A stretch of DNA of 17,205 bases from Candidatus Fibrimonadales bacterium (GTDB taxonomy: Bacteria; Fibrobacterota; Fibrobacteria; Fibrobacterales; Fibrobacteraceae): assembly GCA_009788135.1 (NCBI GenBank), contig WQSA01000029.1, forward strand, positions 1-17,205. Direction: 5' to 3'. The notes under the pieces were generated by a model. That model made no database searches. It was not told the origin of the DNA and saw only the letters and a program-made list of their open reading frames with translations. Shown one piece after another: positions 15,017-17,205 of the stretch. Position numbers and translations under genes: made by a program. The stretch's first letter is position 1; every line of letters begins with the position of its first letter.

Positions 15017-15022
15017 TTTGAG

Positions 15023-15030
15023 TCTCCTTT
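15023..15030 (-). promoter_or_regulatory. Shine-Dalgarno site of the 69-residue protein
   Basis: AAAGGAGA on the minus strand, six bases before the ATG at 15016. It is one of the strongest ribosome binding sites in the window and is the main argument that this short frame is translated. Confidence 0.75.
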
Positions 15031-15046
15031 GGTTTGATTAGGTTAG

Positions 15047-15053
15047 AAGATAG
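15047..15053 (-). promoter_or_regulatory. Predicted -10 element of the 69-residue protein gene
   Basis: GGAAATTTT followed by CTATCTT on the minus strand, nearly the same as the rnpB element (GAAAATTT then CTATCTT). The leader would be about 24 bases and contain the ribosome binding site. No convincing -35 hexamer is visible. Confidence 0.5.
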
Positions 15054-15090
15054 AAAATTTCCAGCCATTCCGCACCTTCAGGAGCTAGAT

Positions 15091-16353
15091 TCAAAACAGC
15101 AAATTATTCATAGGTTCTGTAAATCCATTATTAAAAGCTATTATCACAATATCAGGCTTGTTTGCTAGATAATCATCCAGCAGACTTGATTTGCGGTAAA
15201 TAAAATTAACTTCCTTAAAAACCAATGCAAAAAACTTACTCAAAGAATTGTTGAAACTATCTCCGATTAAAAGAATCTTTTTGCCATTCGGCAAGTTGTT
15301 ATTTCTTGAGAAACTGAAATCTGTGTATGCTATAGAATATGTTACCTTTCCTTCATTTGCTTGGTATAAAAAATGGTGAAGGTTGTCAAAGCTTCCTTTG
15401 CTTTCAAACAATTCCTTTTTGAAAAGCAACCAATTTATATCTGTTACGTATTTAGGGCTGTAAGTGTAAAAATCTTCTTTGGAATAAAGTGGAATGACTT
15501 TCTCGCCAATTGAACCTAGCCACTTTTTAGCAAATATTTCCGTGAAATTAGCAGCGTCTAAAAGTTCGGTCTCCAAATCAAAATCATAAAGTTCATTTAG
15601 CCTTTCGCTGATTATTTGCCCTGCCCAGATTGCAGTTTTCGCTTGCCAATGGTGATCTGTTTTGTAAAAAAGAGAATGGTGAAATTCCTTGCTATCATTA
15701 TTTGCTCTTTGATGAAACTCTTTGTGCAAATCAACAATAGGAATATTTATATCTCTTAACTTTTTCATAAGTTCATTTTTAGTCCGTATATTTTGGTCTT
15801 TGCCTGTTTTTGAAATATTGTCTTCGCTACATATAACATGCGGATATTGAACATAAACCAAAGGTATGCCAAGAGAATCTAAAATGCGCTTAAAATAACC
15901 AATTTTTTGCACAAATGCATCTACATCTATGTTCATTATTTTTTTTGATTCTGTTAAATATCCATTGCCCAAATCTACCACATTGTTCGGCAGAATTTTG
16001 TTGCCAAAAGAAAAATCGGCAAAAAAAGCAGTTTGTACAATAAGTTTACGAAACGGCAGCCAATCAGTTGTATAATCTTCAATTTTCTTTTTAAAATTTG
16101 ATCCGCGGTAATTCCTTGCATTAAAGAACTTTTGCTCCTTTTTTATTTCTAGTTTCTCTTTTACAGCTTTGACAAATATTGTTTCATCTTCTGAACGAGA
16201 AAAAGCATTTTTAGCATCAAACATGACAATCTCTGTGAATTTATTTTCTACGCCATTGTCTATCAAAATTTGCTTCACCGAAAAGCGAAGCAAAATAAAA
16301 CCGCAGAAAAAGAACATGATTGCAATAGGTAAAATAGGGAAAATATTTTTCAT
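15091..16353 (-). CDS. AlgX/AlgJ-like SGNH-family (DHHW) protein
   Basis: Proteins of this family act outside the cytoplasmic membrane, usually with an MBOAT partner, in O-acetylation of exopolysaccharide. The 420-residue protein has an N-terminal membrane anchor or uncleaved signal (about 4-24, IFPILPIAIMFFFCGFILL). The family hallmark YKTDHHW lies at 230-236 and provides the catalytic Asp-His pair; GDSF at 364-367 provides the nucleophile Ser366 in SGNH order. The start is supported by AGGAGA at 16359-16364, which overlaps the stop of the MBOAT gene upstream, so the two are one transcription unit. Which polysaccharide is modified cannot be told; alginate specifically is not implied. Confidence 0.87.
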   Translation of the reverse strand: MKNIFPILPIAIMFFFCGFILLRFSVKQILIDNGVENKFTEIVMFDAKNAFSRSEDETIFVKAVKEKLEIKKEQKFFNARNYRGSNFKKKIEDYTTDWLPFRKLIVQTAFFADFSFGNKILPNNVVDLGNGYLTESKKIMNIDVDAFVQKIGYFKRILDSLGIPLVYVQYPHVICSEDNISKTGKDQNIRTKNELMKKLRDINIPIVDLHKEFHQRANNDSKEFHHSLFYKTDHHWQAKTAIWAGQIISERLNELYDFDLETELLDAANFTEIFAKKWLGSIGEKVIPLYSKEDFYTYSPKYVTDINWLLFKKELFESKGSFDNLHHFLYQANEGKVTYSIAYTDFSFSRNNNLPNGKKILLIGDSFNNSLSKFFALVFKEVNFIYRKSSLLDDYLANKPDIVIIAFNNGFTEPMNNLLF

Positions 16354-16358
16354 TTTAT

Positions 16359-16364
16359 TCTCCT
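16359..16364 (-). promoter_or_regulatory. Shine-Dalgarno site of the DHHW gene
   Basis: AGGAGA on the minus strand, five bases before the ATG at 16353, overlapping the TAG stop of the MBOAT gene. Confidence 0.75.
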
Positions 16365-17205
16365 AAAAATTAAAGTATATAAATGGGTTATAGCCGCCTT
16401 TCACTACGCTCATAAAACATAAAATAAATAGAATGGAGTGTACTACAGAGCTTAATAATTGAGAATTGAGAATTGAGAATTGAGAATATTTTGTCTTTGC
16501 CCAATTGACAACAGGAAAACAGAACAATATTCCAAAGAAAAGATACAATTTCAGGGAACTTAAATAAAACCAGAAATCTTCTGTCAGGAATTGCAAATTT
16601 CCAAAACCAAGCATAACGGCATAGTAATCAACTGTCGTGTCCAAAGTTGGAGCTCGAAAAATAACACGGAAAAAAATTATGACAAAGAAAGAATAGAGAT
16701 ATGTAAAATTACCTATTTTTTTATGGAAATTTGTAAATTTTTCCAAAACGATCAAAATGAAATAACCCCAACCCCAAAAGATGAATGTCCAATTGGCACC
16801 GTGCCACAAACCAGTCAAACTCCAAACTACAAAAAGAGCCCATATGATACGAGAATTAGAAACTCTTGTGCCTGGAACTTTTGGGCGGACAATCGGAAAA
16901 TAAACATAATCCCTGAACCAGGTCCCAAGGCTAATGTGCCATCTAAGCCAATATTCGGTTGCAGTCTTTGAAATATAGGGATAATTGAAATTTTCCAGAA
17001 ATTTAAAACCAAACATTCTTCCAAGCCCGATGGCCATATCGCTATAACCACTGAAATCAAAATATAATTGCAATGTGTAGGCAATTGCTCCAAGCCAGGC
17101 AAAGGCTATTCCTATTTCCCCACCGTGTTCAATTGTATCAAAAGCGGCATCGGCCGCCAAAGCGCAGTTGCTCGCAAGCAAAAGCTTTTTACCAAGACCA
17201 ACCGT
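16363..17205 (-). CDS. MBOAT O-acyltransferase, AlgI-like (5' part outside the window)
   Basis: AlgI-type MBOAT proteins pass acetyl groups across the inner membrane to exported polysaccharide. The frame is open through position 17205, beginning TVGLGKKLLLASNCALAADAAF, which matches the internal AlgI region, so the true start lies beyond the window. Visible motifs are LQLYFDFSGYSDMAIGLGRM, NFNYPYISKTATEYWLRWHI and the active-site WHGANW with the catalytic histidine at 16801-16803. Several hydrophobic membrane segments follow. About 280 C-terminal residues are present of an expected 450-500. An in-frame heptamer array (16457-16487) encodes SQFSILNSQ near the C-terminus. It is followed by the DHHW partner gene with a nine-base gap. 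Confidence 0.92.
   Translation of the reverse strand, partial: TVGLGKKLLLASNCALAADAAFDTIEHGGEIGIAFAWLGAIAYTLQLYFDFSGYSDMAIGLGRMFGFKFLENFNYPYISKTATEYWLRWHISLGTWFRDYVYFPIVRPKVPGTRVSNSRIIWALFVVWSLTGLWHGANWTFIFWGWGYFILIVLEKFTNFHKKIGNFTYLYSFFVIIFFRVIFRAPTLDTTVDYYAVMLGFGNLQFLTEDFWFYLSSLKLYLFFGILFCFPVVNWAKTKYSQFSILNSQLLSSVVHSILFILCFMSVVKGGYNPFIYFNF
16457..16487 (+). repeat. Heptamer array in the MBOAT gene
   Basis: Four AATTGAG units plus AAT in tandem, 31 bases. The unit differs by one base from AGTTGAG, the reverse complement of CAACTCT read in phase. There is no inverted partner nearby. On the coding strand it is translated as SQFSILNSQ between two hydrophobic segments. Confidence 0.8.

Overview
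The window reads as chromosomal core DNA from an AT-leaning, Gram-negative bacterium. Evidence for an outer membrane is an LpxH-type lipid A enzyme, three lipoprotein-like genes, a barrel-like secreted protein and an LpoA-like periplasmic protein. The gene mix (ClpC with a UVR motif, type A RNase P RNA, many small unrecognised envelope proteins) and the AT-rich -10 motif CTATATT/CTATCTT would fit Fibrobacterota (Fibrobacter/Fibromonas-like). That placement is inference from gene style; no taxonomic marker was searched.

Layout. 1-2292 (+): clpP, a solitary DNA methyltransferase, and ftsY, tightly packed. 2293-4858 (-): transcription from right to left gives RNase P RNA (rnpB), an unrecognised lipoprotein, lpxH and rpsD. 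4893-7636 (+): an LpoA-like protein with a TPR-like region and a periplasmic-binding fold, overlapping obgE. 7611-10979 (-): clpC directly abutting dusA. 11028-14810 (+): lipoprotein, small two-helix membrane protein, pyrE, second lipoprotein and a signal-peptide protein that may be an outer-membrane barrel, nearly all overlapping. 14807-15016 (-): a 69-residue orphan small protein with a strong ribosome binding site. 15091-17205 (-): an AlgI-like MBOAT O-acyltransferase (cut by the window end) and an AlgX/AlgJ-like DHHW protein, a pair expected to acylate an exported polysaccharide.

How the genes work together. ClpP (first gene) and ClpC (8505-10979) should form one ATP-dependent protease although they are encoded about 8 kb apart. 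FtsY, ObgE, S4, DusA and RNase P serve protein targeting, ribosomes and tRNA. LpxH, the LpoA-like protein, the lipoproteins and the MBOAT pair serve the envelope. Genes are extremely compact: three convergent pairs abut or overlap with no visible stem-loop terminator, and two divergent pairs share 34-48 bp containing back-to-back -10 elements.

The most unusual structure is a family of heptamer repeats (AGTGGAG/AGTTGAG and complement CAACTCT; variant AATTGAG) at three sites. Two are inverted-repeat cassettes placed at gene junctions, where they are translated into the tail of PyrE and into the signal-peptide regions of the next two proteins; the third is a single array inside the MBOAT gene. 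I saw no phage, insertion sequence, CRISPR array, tRNA gene or defence island. Apart from the repeats, the window looks like ordinary housekeeping DNA.
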